Shown: in pieces, positions 37,561 through 48,500 of the stretch | Numbering within the stretch: the first letter of the stretch is position 1 | How the letters are laid out: each line of letters opens with the position of its first letter | Source of the DNA: Chamaea fasciata | Taxonomy: Eukaryota > Chordata > Aves > Passeriformes > Sylviidae | Length of the DNA: 64,000 nt | Assembly: GCA_029207755.1 (NCBI GenBank) | Contig: JARCOQ010000002.1 | Span: 84,284,087-84,348,086 of the forward strand | Reading direction: 5' to 3' | Notes under the pieces: generated by a model | Database searches by the model: none | Told to the model about the DNA's origin: nothing | The model's input: the letters and a program-made list of their open reading frames with translations, nothing else | Position numbers and translations under genes: made by a program

Positions 37561-39730
37561 ATGTGTGATCTTTTTTTTTTTTTCCAATATCTTGTGAATA
37601 CAACAGATGATTGGGGGCTCATAAGAAAGGAGTACCTGGGTTTCTTTGACTTTCTTAAACAAAAAGTCAGTCTATTTTACTGATGCCTTCTGATCTTGAA
37701 TCTATGATTTGATGAAAAAGACATCATCAGTGTCTCTAAAGTGTAAGTGAGCAGACTTCCTGATAGATCTATAAAAAGAAAGAAAAAATTCTTACATATG
37801 CAGTTGTAATTAAAGCTATGTAACCATTTTAGCAATTAGTGATGTAGCAATTAAGGCAAAAATTGCTGTCCCTTATTGAAGCCAGACACCAGCTAGAGTA
37901 AAGCTGCTGTAGAATAAAATTGCTGTGGAAAACAGAAGTCATTCTTGACATAGCTGAAACTAAATGGTCTTAGAGATCTGAATGTTTGTATCTGCCCTTT
38001 CTAGCTGTCTGGAGAGTGGAAGACCCACTCTAATTGGCACCTATATTTCATGGAGAGTACCAGAATTTCTGTGCTAAGGAACTTAGCAGAATTTTTGCCA
38101 AAGAGATGTCTTCGTATTCCAAACAAACCCAAACAGAGCATGAGCTAATTGGCATGCTCTACCTTACCCTCAGGTATAAAAATACAAATATGATCCATAT
38201 TATTTCTATGTAAACACAACAGCAGCAGAATTTAAAATAAGATTCCTGCGTGGATAAGAAACTGATGACACAGACAAATGGGTTTCCTTAAAACACCAAC
38301 TTATTCATGAGACAAAGGTATAGATGAGAATTCACTGCAAGGATTTGGCGGAGCAGAGCTCCTTCCCCAGCCCTTGGGGCTGAGTTCCACCACACATCAA
38401 ATAGACCCACAGTGCCTTGTCCCGCTCACAGATATGCAGTAACAAATCTATCTATTCAAAATCTCTTCTCTTTTACAGTAAAGAAATCACCTCTATGTGA
38501 GCCTTTTCTGGGAAGATAAGTCATTGTAAGACACTTCTTTTTACACTGACATATCCTTTATCCCACTACTCAAAATACCTTCAAGCCAGAAATTACCTGG
38601 ATATGTAATGATTCTGCCTGCAAAACTTGAAAGATAAAAATGGGCCGGGGAAGGTGAAATCCCTGCAAATCTTGTGGGTTTTGCATGGTTGGGTTATATT
38701 AATTTGGTTATTGAGATTCCTCAGCTTGAAGCAACATCCCTTTGGGAGGAAAGGTATCTGTGATGCTGTTCCTGGTTCTGCACACTTCTTGAGTATGTAC
38801 CCTCTGTCTAGCACTCCACAATGATGAAATTCCCCCCATACCCTGCCCTGAGATCAAAAATATTTTAATGCTGTAAACAGCTTTTTAAAAACAAGATTCC
38901 TCTGAAAGTTTACATTTTCTCTTGGTGGAAGGTGTCATGTTAATGATTAATTTAGAATAACTAAAAGTCACCTTAAATGACAAATTTTCATCCCCTTATT
39001 TTTGTAGCTGTTATTGCACAGAACTAATCCAGGATTTATTTCCATAAATATTCATCATTTTTGTAGTTGAGTGTAATCTACTCAGTCAATAATTAAATGC
39101 CTTAATTTATACACACAGACATTGTACTCTTGGCATTGTGTGACTTCCACTGTATAGATGGTTTAAATTTGGTTTCTTATCCCTTTTTCTAGTTGCAGTA
39201 GGTTTTTCAGGATTGCCCATCACTTCTACTGTTGTATTACAGGAAAATTCTTCCTGATATTTCCTAGATAGTTATTTCAAAAACATAAAACATATACTGA
39301 ACAGTAATGAATTAATCTCTCAGGATTAATTTAGCATGAAATGGCTAATGTTTACTAAACTTACAACCTTCTTCCCAGGGACGTCATGCACCCAGATGAG
39401 GTTTTCTAATCTTCTCTTCGCAGTAAGCAGCTGTTAAAGGAATCTAATCCCAAGTGGCACAGTAGAAGTAGCTTTGCAGCACATGTTTAAAGACATTTTT
39501 TGTGCAAGCTCCTAAAACCCAACAAATTGGTTTGAAAAACAATATTAAATTACTATCATGTCAGTCGAGGAACAAGTTCCATCAGCCAGGGCAGTGAGTC
39601 AGCACCAGAGGAACTTCAGCGCTTCCCTGGGGAGCTCCATATCATGCAGAGCACCAAATTTTGAAGTTCCTTACAAAAGTACTTTATTTGTATGCAGCAG
39701 GACAAATTGGTGGCCGTTCAGAGGAATGTA
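37561..39730. other. AT-rich non-coding DNA
   Basis: No gene is recognised. A T run lies near 37570-37583. The stretch 38930-39130 is AT-rich with many ATTA and TAAT cores and no recognisable repeat, a composition compatible with a conserved regulatory element, though conservation is unknown. Confidence 0.55.
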
Positions 39731-39760
39731 TTTGGAGGAATACACCTGTATTCCTCCAAA
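39731..39760. repeat. 30-bp hairpin palindrome
   Basis: The arms TTTGGAGGAATACA (39731-39744) and TGTATTCCTCCAAA (39747-39760) are perfect reverse complements of 14 bp separated by only CC. In DNA this could extrude as a small cruciform, and in RNA it would form a stem. A related GAGGAATGTA lies just before the left arm, which suggests local template switching as the origin. Confidence 0.9.
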
Positions 39761-42639
39761 ACCTCTCCCTTTTCCAGGATCCATTACATGCATTTCAAAA
39801 TGTCAGCCACATGACCTCTCAGTCTTTCACATGGCCACAGTACTTCAGAACTTGGGTGTTTTGCTGTAGGCATGACAACAACCTCCAGGGACACCAAGAG
39901 CACCCTCCCACTGTCACTCTCAGCCAGGCACTGCTGCTGCCCCCTGCCCCCATCAGCCTGCATGCCCCTGCAGGCTGTGGGCCAGTGCTGGGAGAGCCAC
40001 CAGCTTTCTGCATGGCCTGAAACCCAGCCTGAAAAATAGAGTTTGCATGTTTGTGGCGCCTCAGGGAATTCTAAGTCAAGTACAGCTCTATTGGGTTAAA
40101 CATCTTCCCCAAGTGAACTTGGATACAGAAACTTTGATGGGGCCATACATTCTTGGACTATGCAACATTTTATTCTATTTGTTTATTGTATTCATAAATA
40201 AAAATGCCTCATTAACTGCAGAAATGAATTTCCTCTCCAATTAATGTCACCTTTTATGATATATTTCAGTATAGAAAAACAAGTAAGCACTGATAGAAAA
40301 CACTGCATTCTGTTGAACTCTGTATTTATCTAAAGTATTTTTTAAAGTCCTTCTTTGTGAAGCCTTATAACATTCAAGTTTATTCTTCTTCAGAAGAAAA
40401 TCAGATTTTAAAATCTTCAGCAGATTGGAACATCCATCCTTCTAACTACTAGTTATATAAATTCCGCAAATACAGGACTATTATTCATCACAGAGCTCTC
40501 TTAGCTCTGCAGAAATGAAAGGAATATTTTATAAAACCACACACAAAACCCACACAAACCCTTAACTTAAGAAAACTGTGAGAACCTATGATAGTATCAT
40601 AGACTTAAATCAGTTTAGAGGAAAACTGTTATTGGCACATATTGATTTCTGGTATGTTAAGAACAGCAGAGCAAGAGGATGGGATGGGGGCTAAATTTCT
40701 CCCAGATCTCAGGATAGTTTCCTTTCAGTATTTCTAGTACTGTTGTAGACATGATCAGTTGAACATGAGAGGCAACAGTGACAGAGAGAGATAATCTAAT
40801 TATTTAAAAATCTTGCTGTTAGATCACTGTATTCCCTGTGGCAGTGTCCTCAGGAAAACAAGCTGGTAACTCTTTCCAGCATTTTTCCAGTGTTGCTTCC
40901 CACTGTGAGTGTGTGAACCTCTGTTATGCTTCCATGGACAGGGACCAGGCTGGGTGGAAAACAACTTGTTAAAGATGCTGCAGTAAGGTTACTGGAAGGG
41001 CTGTCTGCACCCAGACCTCCCTCCTGCCTGGTGGTTTAGCACAGGCCTTCACTGATATCCTTGTAAAATTAAAACTTACAGCTTAATTCTTACAAGTAGT
41101 TACAGTCACTAAACCACAGCCTTGGGAGTGGTCCCATTACAGCCAATATGCGTCTGTGCATGCTTCACCTTCAACATCTTTTTCAAAGAAGCCCCAAACC
41201 AGCCTAGACATCAAATCCAAGTTAAGATCATACCCAGGGTAGTGTCACTAATATGGATGTGTATTGTTGTCCCTCTGTTCTGTGCCAATGGCTGTGAGAT
41301 CCACTGGCAGGCTCTGAAGCACTGCACCTGGCCAGAATGGTGTTACTTGAGGGTGCTGCCTTCCCAGAAGCTGGGAAAACTTTGAAAGCTGGAATTGCAT
41401 CGTGCAAGGGGCAGTGAGGGCTCTGTAACACAACAAGATGGTGGGATTTGCCCTTCCATCCCTGGGTCTGACAGAAGCCCAACCTCAACTGCTCTGGAGC
41501 CCACTACCAAAGGTATCAGCCACTGAACCACTGGGTGAGAGTTGTGGGAGCTGTGGATTTGAATATCATGATGGTACAGGCTTGAACACGTATCTCTGCA
41601 TTTCTCCTGCTTCTGGCCAGCTTTCTCCTGCATAGGCTGTTATTGAAAATAACTGATAGAAGTTTTAGACCTAAAGAGCTGCATTTTTTTACTTAAACGT
41701 AAAGATGTGCACTACATCATTAAATTATAGATAATGAAGAAGTAGAAAAAGAAAACACATTAAAAGGCATCTGCTGAGTGCCATTAGTGATTATCATTCA
41801 AGACTAGATATTATGAGCCATATTTTCCTCAGCTGAACCTGACTAGTAGTTAATGGAACTGCAACCATTTTGGTCATGTAATTTTAAATACATTCATGAA
41901 ACTCAAGTGTTAAACTGCAGTTTTCTTTGACTGTGAGTACTCCTGACACCAACACAGTTATATTTCTTCAAATGTCAGTAGGATGGAATTGATGGACAAA
42001 AGTGAAATGGACATAAGTTATGCTACCTTATCCCCCAAAGTTTATATGAATCTTTTCAGCCACTGTACAACACAGTAGAGGAGAAATTTCAATCTGTTTT
42101 CCTTCTTTACAGACTCAGGACAGTAGAGCTAAATTCAATTCACCAGCCAAATCCACCTACCCATTTGCACTATTTTACTACTCAAGTTATATTTTCTGAC
42201 ATTTTTAGATTTTGCTACAAATAAAACTCATCTGAAAGTAGGAGTTATATTTATTTTGGACTTTTTTTCATGCTCAGTCCACTGATTTGAAGCAGTTTGG
42301 GTACAGCTTTATTAGCATTCTGTGAATTACTTTGTTGTGTGGCAGACTGCAAAAAGACCATTCTGAAGGATGCATTAATAATAATAAAGTTGATACTGTG
42401 ATGTGATGTGATAGTAAAAGGTGGTTTAGGCAGTGTTATTCTGGGTAATTATAATTAGCAGTAGCCATTTAAAGGTCCCAGCACGTGTTTTGTTAGAGAA
42501 GAAATGTTAACCCTAGTGTCTTGGCCAGTCTCCAGCATAAGTAATTACATTCTTGCCACAGTAGTTAACTATCCCTTGTTGCTTCAATTAGATATGGTAT
42601 TCTTCAGTTCCTCTCAGAGAGCTGCTGAGTTGTGTTACT
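39761..42639. other. Non-coding DNA, no gene recognised
   Basis: This is AT-rich, with overlapping short frames around 41122-41635 on both strands. No repeat family or RNA gene is recognised. Confidence 0.55.
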
Positions 42640-42780
42640 GGCGCTGTTATCCGGCTGTTTCGTTCCAGCCGAGAGGTCCCAGTATTTCAGTTATAAATGA
42701 AGTCTTCTCTGCTTGTAAAAGGCTTCTTGAGTGCAGTCTCGGAGCACTGCATAAATCAATAAACAACAGATGCACTTGAT
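42640..42780 (+). other. CpG-bearing block, possible conserved element or old repeat
   Basis: The sequence around TGGCGCTGTTATCCGGC, TTTCGTTCCAGCCGAGAGG and TCTCGGAGCACTG carries five CpG in about 110 bp, against very few on either side. It is not GC-rich enough for an island. Upstream (42440-42470) is a homeodomain-like TAATTATAATTAG. A 91-codon plus frame crosses the block but is not recognised. Retained CpG can mean functional constraint, a young insertion or chance; the wording also has the look of an interspersed repeat that I cannot name. Confidence 0.35.
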
Positions 42781-43462
42781 ATTGTACACTGACTTGAGGG
42801 CAGGAGGAAAAAAAACAAAAGCAAGAAATGGTACTAGCAGAAAGATAACCCCAGGCTATGAATAAAACATGCACACCTATAACCATGAAGGGTGCACAGA
42901 GCAGCAAAAGGGCAAAGGCAGTAACAAAGGGCTTGGTCCTGGAGGAGGAAAACAAATAAAACCCAGAAAAACTGATTAACCATTGAATCAGTCACAGAGG
43001 ATCCAAAGACACTTTACTCCAGATAATTTTAGGAATGGAAATAAGGATAGCTAGTCCCCAGGTTTCCCTCTCTAAAGGGTGAAAGCAAAAAGAGATTTAA
43101 AAAGCAACATGACCAATACCAATGCAACCTTGCATGGTTAAAAGTACTTTATAGCTGCAGTTAGGTGGGATATACCTCAATTTCCAAAGAACTGTTTAAA
43201 GAAATCTTCCCACAAACTAAGCAGTTATTGCACATCCATTCCATATCCCAGGGGTATGTAACAGAAAAATAATAATGTGACTACATCCCAAGAGATCTCT
43301 AGACAACTACAAGTTATAGCCAGGATAAGAATGTGTAGAAAGGACAGGGTGTAAGAGCAAAATGTTAAAAATATCACCTTTGTCTCTGCAACCTGGATTA
43401 CTCTTCTGAATAATCTGAACTATTTTTTTCTGTCTATCTTTCTTCTACATCTCTACTGACTC

Positions 43463-43493
<31 letters not shown>

Positions 43494-44674
43494 GCAATAT
43501 TAGAGTTCCATAAATAGAAACATCCTGTTGTGGTTTTGGACTATATGTGGAAGGAGGAGAGGAACACTTCAAGCAGTTCATCTGTGAGGTCTAGTTTATA
43601 AGGTCTAGCTGTCAGGGTAGTAAGGGAGTCATAAGGGGTTTGAGTTTTTCATTTTCATAAAGCTTCCTGCTGCTGCAGAAAAGCTGCTGATATGCCTATT
43701 AAATCATTACCATCCTCACAATCTGGTGTTTCTCTGGCTCTTTTTCCCCAACCTTTACATCCCCATCAGAGCAGCTTTGAATATTTTCATAGTTATCTCC
43801 TCCTCCTTCACCCCACCCTCACAGAAGTCACTTGGTTAAACTGTCCCCTCTTGAGTTGGAGTTGAAGGATAAGAAATTGAGCTACAGGTTCAGGAGTTTG
43901 AGCTTCATTTTGTTGTTTCCTCTTAATAGAAATATTACTGAGAGGACTTCTGAACCAAGAGAATTCAGCTGAGGTGTATTTGATATGTATCGTGCTGTGG
44001 CACAAACCCTCCAGACCATGAGGGGCAGTTCTGCCATGTTCAGCTGGAGACTTCAGATAGACCCCAAGGGATACAGGTTCAAAAAGTAAGTTTCTGTTGA
44101 CCTCACAAGACAGGCAGTGGGATTCTGATACAGAATTAGATGTCATTCTGAAATACAAATTGTCCAAAATCAAACTCATTAGGTTTAATTTCTATGCAGG
44201 AAAATGCCATTTATCATATTTTGTGTGTTTTGAGTATTTCCTTTATAATTATATTGTTTTCATCTTCCTGAAACTTCTCAGGGCTTTTTGGTAAAATACA
44301 GACCAGGTCTTTTAACCTGATGAACAAACTCTGCAGCTATGACTATACTTTGTTACTAGATGATCTTATTTTCAGGTGGATCTAATATTTGCTTTCTGCT
44401 TTGGATACTGGACATAACCCATTAAGCATCCTTGTCTTATGATCCAATGGAAAGTCATTGTCCCATTTAGTATTATAACCCAATCTGAAAGAAAACTGCT
44501 AAAGAAAACAAGCAGGTCTTAAGAAAAGATTTGAGCCCTTCAGAGAAAGGAAGGCAAGTGATGGAACGCAAAACCTCTGGTTTATTTGTATCTTTTATTG
44601 ACACTGACAATATGAAAATGGTTTGCATTTGACACAATGGAGGGTCAGAGAGGAATTAATCCCCATTGTCTCAC
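42781..44674. other. Non-coding DNA
   Basis: No gene is recognised apart from the poly-T tract listed separately. The minus frame of 123 codons at 43808-44179 has no identifiable domain. Confidence 0.5.
43463..43489 (+). repeat. Poly-T tract, 27 T
   Basis: This is a pure run of 27 T preceded by a pyrimidine-rich stretch. It would be an A tail if read on the minus strand, but no retrocopy body is recognised next to it. Confidence 0.97.
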
Positions 44675-44852
44675 CTAGTTCCCCTTCACCTAAGCAATAA
44701 TTCAGAACAATATTTATGGCATCAGTAGAGTAGACAGCTGGGGGGACTTTGACAGGTGGGACCGTCTCCGTACCAGCGTACACCACTGAAATTTTGGAAG
44801 TCTGGCTAATTACTACTGGATCAGACATATGTTGGGGGTGCTGGTTATAACT
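44675..44852 (-). other. Candidate internal exon (unidentified protein)
   Basis: Read on minus, a strong acceptor, CCTTCTTGTTTCAG, is followed by an open segment starting AGT TAT AAC CAG in phase 0. There are two donors in frame 15 nt apart: TTAG|GTGAAG after 44690 and CTAG|GTGAGA after 44675. The exon would be 163 or 178 nt, ending in phase 1. The peptide begins SYNQHPQHMSDPVV and includes VPPVKVPPAVYSTDAIN, with Val, Pro, Ser and Thr prominent. Three CpG survive inside codons. The frame stays open well beyond both ends (129 codons in all), which reduces the weight of the open frame as evidence. I do not recognise the protein family and see no companion exon nearby. Confidence 0.28.
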
Positions 44853-47453
44853 CTGAAACAAGAAGGAATCAGTAACAGTCTTTCTGCATATTCTGCTTTT
44901 CTTGCAAAGTTCAAATGCACCTTTTTTGTTACAGGTTTCCTGCAATCCTTGGTATCCCCTTCTCATAAATAACCATCTCAACACTGATGAAGTAGAGATG
45001 AAAATGTTTTAATGAAAAGAAAGGGCAACCATTGGGGAAAAAAAAAAGAGCTTTCCACCTGGAAAGCATGGGGAACAGAGAACCCTAGCAGAGGAGGGAT
45101 GGAGGCAGTTTAGCAGGTAGGACTAGAAATCCTTATGGTTATCTTACAGTACTTTTAGAATCATTTCACCTCCACAACTCCAAGAGATGGCCTGTGACAG
45201 ACTTAGTTCTGCTCTACTGACTTGGCCTAGAATATAATGCTGGAGAGGGTGACTAAAAGCACAAGGGATGCAGGGTGCTCAAGATACAGAGTCTAAGTTT
45301 CTTGTGCACACTGTTATGCCTCCACCACCTGAAGTATCTTCCAATGCTAATCCCACTTCACAAGTATGGCATACAACAGCAAGAGCAGAAACCTCTGCTC
45401 CAAACTGTGAATAACATTCACCCAGAACATGCTCCCCATGGACAACCAGGGAGTTCCTGCCTCCCACAATAAACTCAGCGCTGGATAACCCAAAAACCCC
45501 CAGAGCAGCCAGCCTCCAGGATGAGTGGCACACCTGGGCCTTACAGTCTAGTTTCAACCACAGGTTTCTTTTCTTCTCAAGAAAGAAAATGAAAGCAGCC
45601 ACCATCCACACCCCAGCTATATTCCCACCCTGTGTTATTTTGGGACAATTGCTGCCAGCATCTCTCAGCTGCCTGGGCCAACTCTGTGGGCAGTTGTCTT
45701 TCTGCGAAAATCTCACTGCAATGTGCCACTGATACACCAGGGAGAAAGGCAGGCATGACACACACTAGATAGCTCCCAATGTTTTGGGGCAGTAATGTTC
45801 CCTGCAGAGGCAGAGCTGGTCTCCAGACTGGCTCAAGTCTCTGGACAGCTGGGCAAGAGGAGACCTTTTGGCAGTGAAATTGTTCCATCCCAGTGCAAAT
45901 ACAGGGACCAATGCAGCTGTGTGCTGAGTTGCAGTGCAATGCTGTGAGTTGTGCTACATTAGCTGGTGCTGAATGAATGATTGGTGAGGAGCAGGAAGGG
46001 TTAAGTAGAAGCACAGGGTAGTTTTACTTCATCAAAGCCCTTTTCCAGTCCAACCAGCATCATTCCTCTGCATTGTATGTACACATATATCTGTGTACAC
46101 AAACACATTCAAATGTTTTTATGGCTACTGTGTATCACAACACCAGCCAAAGGAACATCCCTGGGACCACAGAGCAGCTGGTTTTCATAGAAACCTGACT
46201 CTAGAGGGCCAGGCAGACTTTCTCAGGAGATGATGTGGATCAGCTGCTGTGATGGGCCTGGGAGAACTCTTCAGACAGGTAAAGAGGTACAAATGTGTTT
46301 GGGATCAGAAGAGCATTGTTGTGAATTCTTGGCTCTGGTCAGAGGTCAGAAGATGTGTAGGCACAAAAAGTTGAAGAGGTGTCAGTGCTATGCTGTTGCT
46401 GATAGAAATGTTCAAAAGATGGAGGAGAAAATATGAGGAGTAAGCCTCTTACTGTGGCTGGTGGTTCTGTCACCTTTCTGTTGACACCTGAGGACTAAGG
46501 CGATCCCTAACCATTTTCCTTCTCTCCCTCAGGATTCTGTTCCTTATCTTTGGACTTCCCCTTTTGTGGGGATCAGGGGAACTGATTCTGTTCCTGAACT
46601 CAGGAAACAGCTGCTCCTCACTTTCCAGGCTGCTGTCAAACATGCTGTAGTACAGGCAAGCTTTTTCTGCCCTGATGCCAGATTGGCCAATGACAACCCC
46701 AGTCCTCTTGTAGCTCCTTTAAGGACAGCTGGCCTTGCCTCTGTGCCTTTCCCTCACTGCTTTTGCTGAAGCATCTCAGCAACTAGGGTTCAGAAAGTGG
46801 CATCTTGCTGCAAAACAGCCTTCCTAGCCTGATGCCCAGCGGAACAAAAACCCCTGCCTCTATCTAGTCAAGACTCCACTGGGTAAGGCTGGGTCAGGAA
46901 GATAAGAAGGTTGTATACACAGTGTTGGATGGTAATTGCATTGGCTACTGCAGGAGATATTTTGGAAAATCCAGTCTTTCAGTGGTGCAGAATTCTAATA
47001 CAAGACAGGAGGTCTCATTCAAAGAAAAGTCACCATGGAAACGTGCATTACAGACTACAGCTGCAAAAGAAAGCTCAGTGCAGACATAGTTAATGAAAGC
47101 CCAGTAGAGGCAAACAGCAATAAAAATAAGGAATCATAGGGCCCAAAACTTGCAGCAACTGGAGGGCATGATCCTGGGTGGCAATGAGCAGAAAGAACAG
47201 CAAAAATTTTGCAGTAACTGTGGAAGGTTGGATTTGGATAGGCAATATTGACAAAGTATGAAGTCTACTGACAGAAAGTTAGTCCATCAAACTGCTTTGA
47301 ACACATTTGAAAGAGGCAGAAGGAGTTTATAAACACCTGACATTTCATATTAGAAGTTCAAGGCATTTTTCACCAAGTATTAGACATGTTTGAGCTTTAT
47401 CATATCAAACCATATCACCACATCTTCACACTGAAGGATATGCAAAATGCATA
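44853..47453. other. Non-coding DNA with overlapping frames at 45.3-46.0 kb
   Basis: Two overlapping minus frames of 160 and 145 codons (45279-45761 and 45577-46014) are the longest in the window, but the products show no domain and a plus frame overlaps one of them. No splice or promoter context supports them. No repeat is recognised. Confidence 0.5.
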
Positions 47454-47475
47454 TGTACATACATATGTATGTACA
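47454..47475. repeat. 22-bp perfect palindrome, TG/CA-TA type
   Basis: The 22 bases are identical to their own reverse complement; the half-site is TGTACATACAT. It lies within an alternating ATGTACAT-rich stretch (47445-47482), so it is probably a by-product of dinucleotide-like simple sequence. Confidence 0.9.
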
Positions 47476-47589
47476 CATATGATAAAACAGGAGGGATCCC
47501 CAGTCCAGAAGTCAGTGAAGGCAGATATTGCAGCTCTCCAGTAATGTCTGGCAATTATCACCAGCAGATGGAAATATTCTCTCCCAGGA

Positions 47590-47611
47590 AAACAACAACA
47601 ACAACAACAAA
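47590..47611 (+). repeat. CAA trinucleotide repeat
   Basis: There are about six to seven AAC/CAA units, a short simple repeat in non-coding sequence. Confidence 0.9.
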
Positions 47612-48214
47612 AGGAAACACTCTGCAAGTAAAAAATAACAATTGTAGTAATCAATTTGAAAGGAATTTTTTGTAATAAAAGCATTTTAAGCTCCAATGAA
47701 ATACCTAGAGGCTTCATTAGAAGGCCCCAGATACATGGTTCTCAACTAGTTACTGTAAGGGAATGCGGACAGCATTAGCAATTATGCCCCCGGAGAACCA
47801 AATGCAACTTTCTGTAGTTTGGAGGCTAACTTTGAACTGGAGAAACACAGGCAGCCACAACAGGAAGAAATCAAGTGTTTGATTTAACCCTATTGTATGC
47901 ATCCTATTTTGACAAATGTCAAGACTGTTAAGGAAAAGATTTATTTGATCTGCCAGGATTCTCTGCCTCCATGTAGAAGTGTCACTTATTTTTGCACTGA
48001 CAAACATTTTTGTGTCCACTTATGCCTCTTGCTGTGATCCTGATGTGCAATGTGTACAATACAGTTTGAGTTCATGCCGTTCTGGGATAGAGAAAATAAG
48101 GAGCAAGTGGAGTGGCTAAGGGGGCTACTAAAAATGCCTGAGGAAACACAAGGGAATAAATATGGCAATTTCCTTATAAAGAAAGCTTTCGAGTTTGATT
48201 TGTGGACTTAAATG
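47612..48214. other. Non-coding DNA
   Basis: No gene is recognised. The 89-codon minus frame at 47750-48019 is not identifiable. The interval is free of obvious repeats. Confidence 0.5.
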
Positions 48215-48500
48215 AATCACAGAATAAGCTGAATTGGAAGGGACCCACAGGAATCATCAAGTCCAACTCCTGGCCCTGCACAGGACACCCCAAGAGTCAC
48301 ACCATGTGCCTGAGAGCATTGTCCAAACACTTCTTGAGCTCTGTCAGGCTGGTGCTGTGACCACTGCCCTGGGGAGCTGTTCCAGTGCCCAACCACCCTC
48401 TGGATGAAGAGCCTTTTTCTAATACCCAACCGAAACCTCCCATGACACAACTTCAGGCCATTCCCTCAGGTCCTGTCACTGGTAACCACAGTGAAAAAAT
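48215..48500 (-). mobile_element. CR1 LINE 3' region, relatively young
   Basis: On plus it starts AATCACAGAATAAGCTGAAT and continues 'tggaagggacccacaggaatcatcaagtccaactcctggccctgcacaggacacccc'. It runs on through 'gctctgtcaggctggtgctgtgaccactgccctggggagc', 'ttccagtgcccaaccaccctctggatgaagagcc' and 'cctcaggtcctgtcactggt'. This is the reverse complement of a CR1 3' end with few changes against the pattern I know, so it is younger than the other copies. It is 5'-truncated near 48500. Confidence 0.95.

Noticed and set aside
45279..46014. Two overlapping minus frames of 160 and 145 codons
   Set aside because: They are the longest frames in the window, but no domain, splice context or codon signal was convincing, and they overlap each other in different frames.
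48217..48450. 77-codon minus frame
   Set aside because: It lies inside the CR1 copy at 48215-48500 and is repeat sequence.
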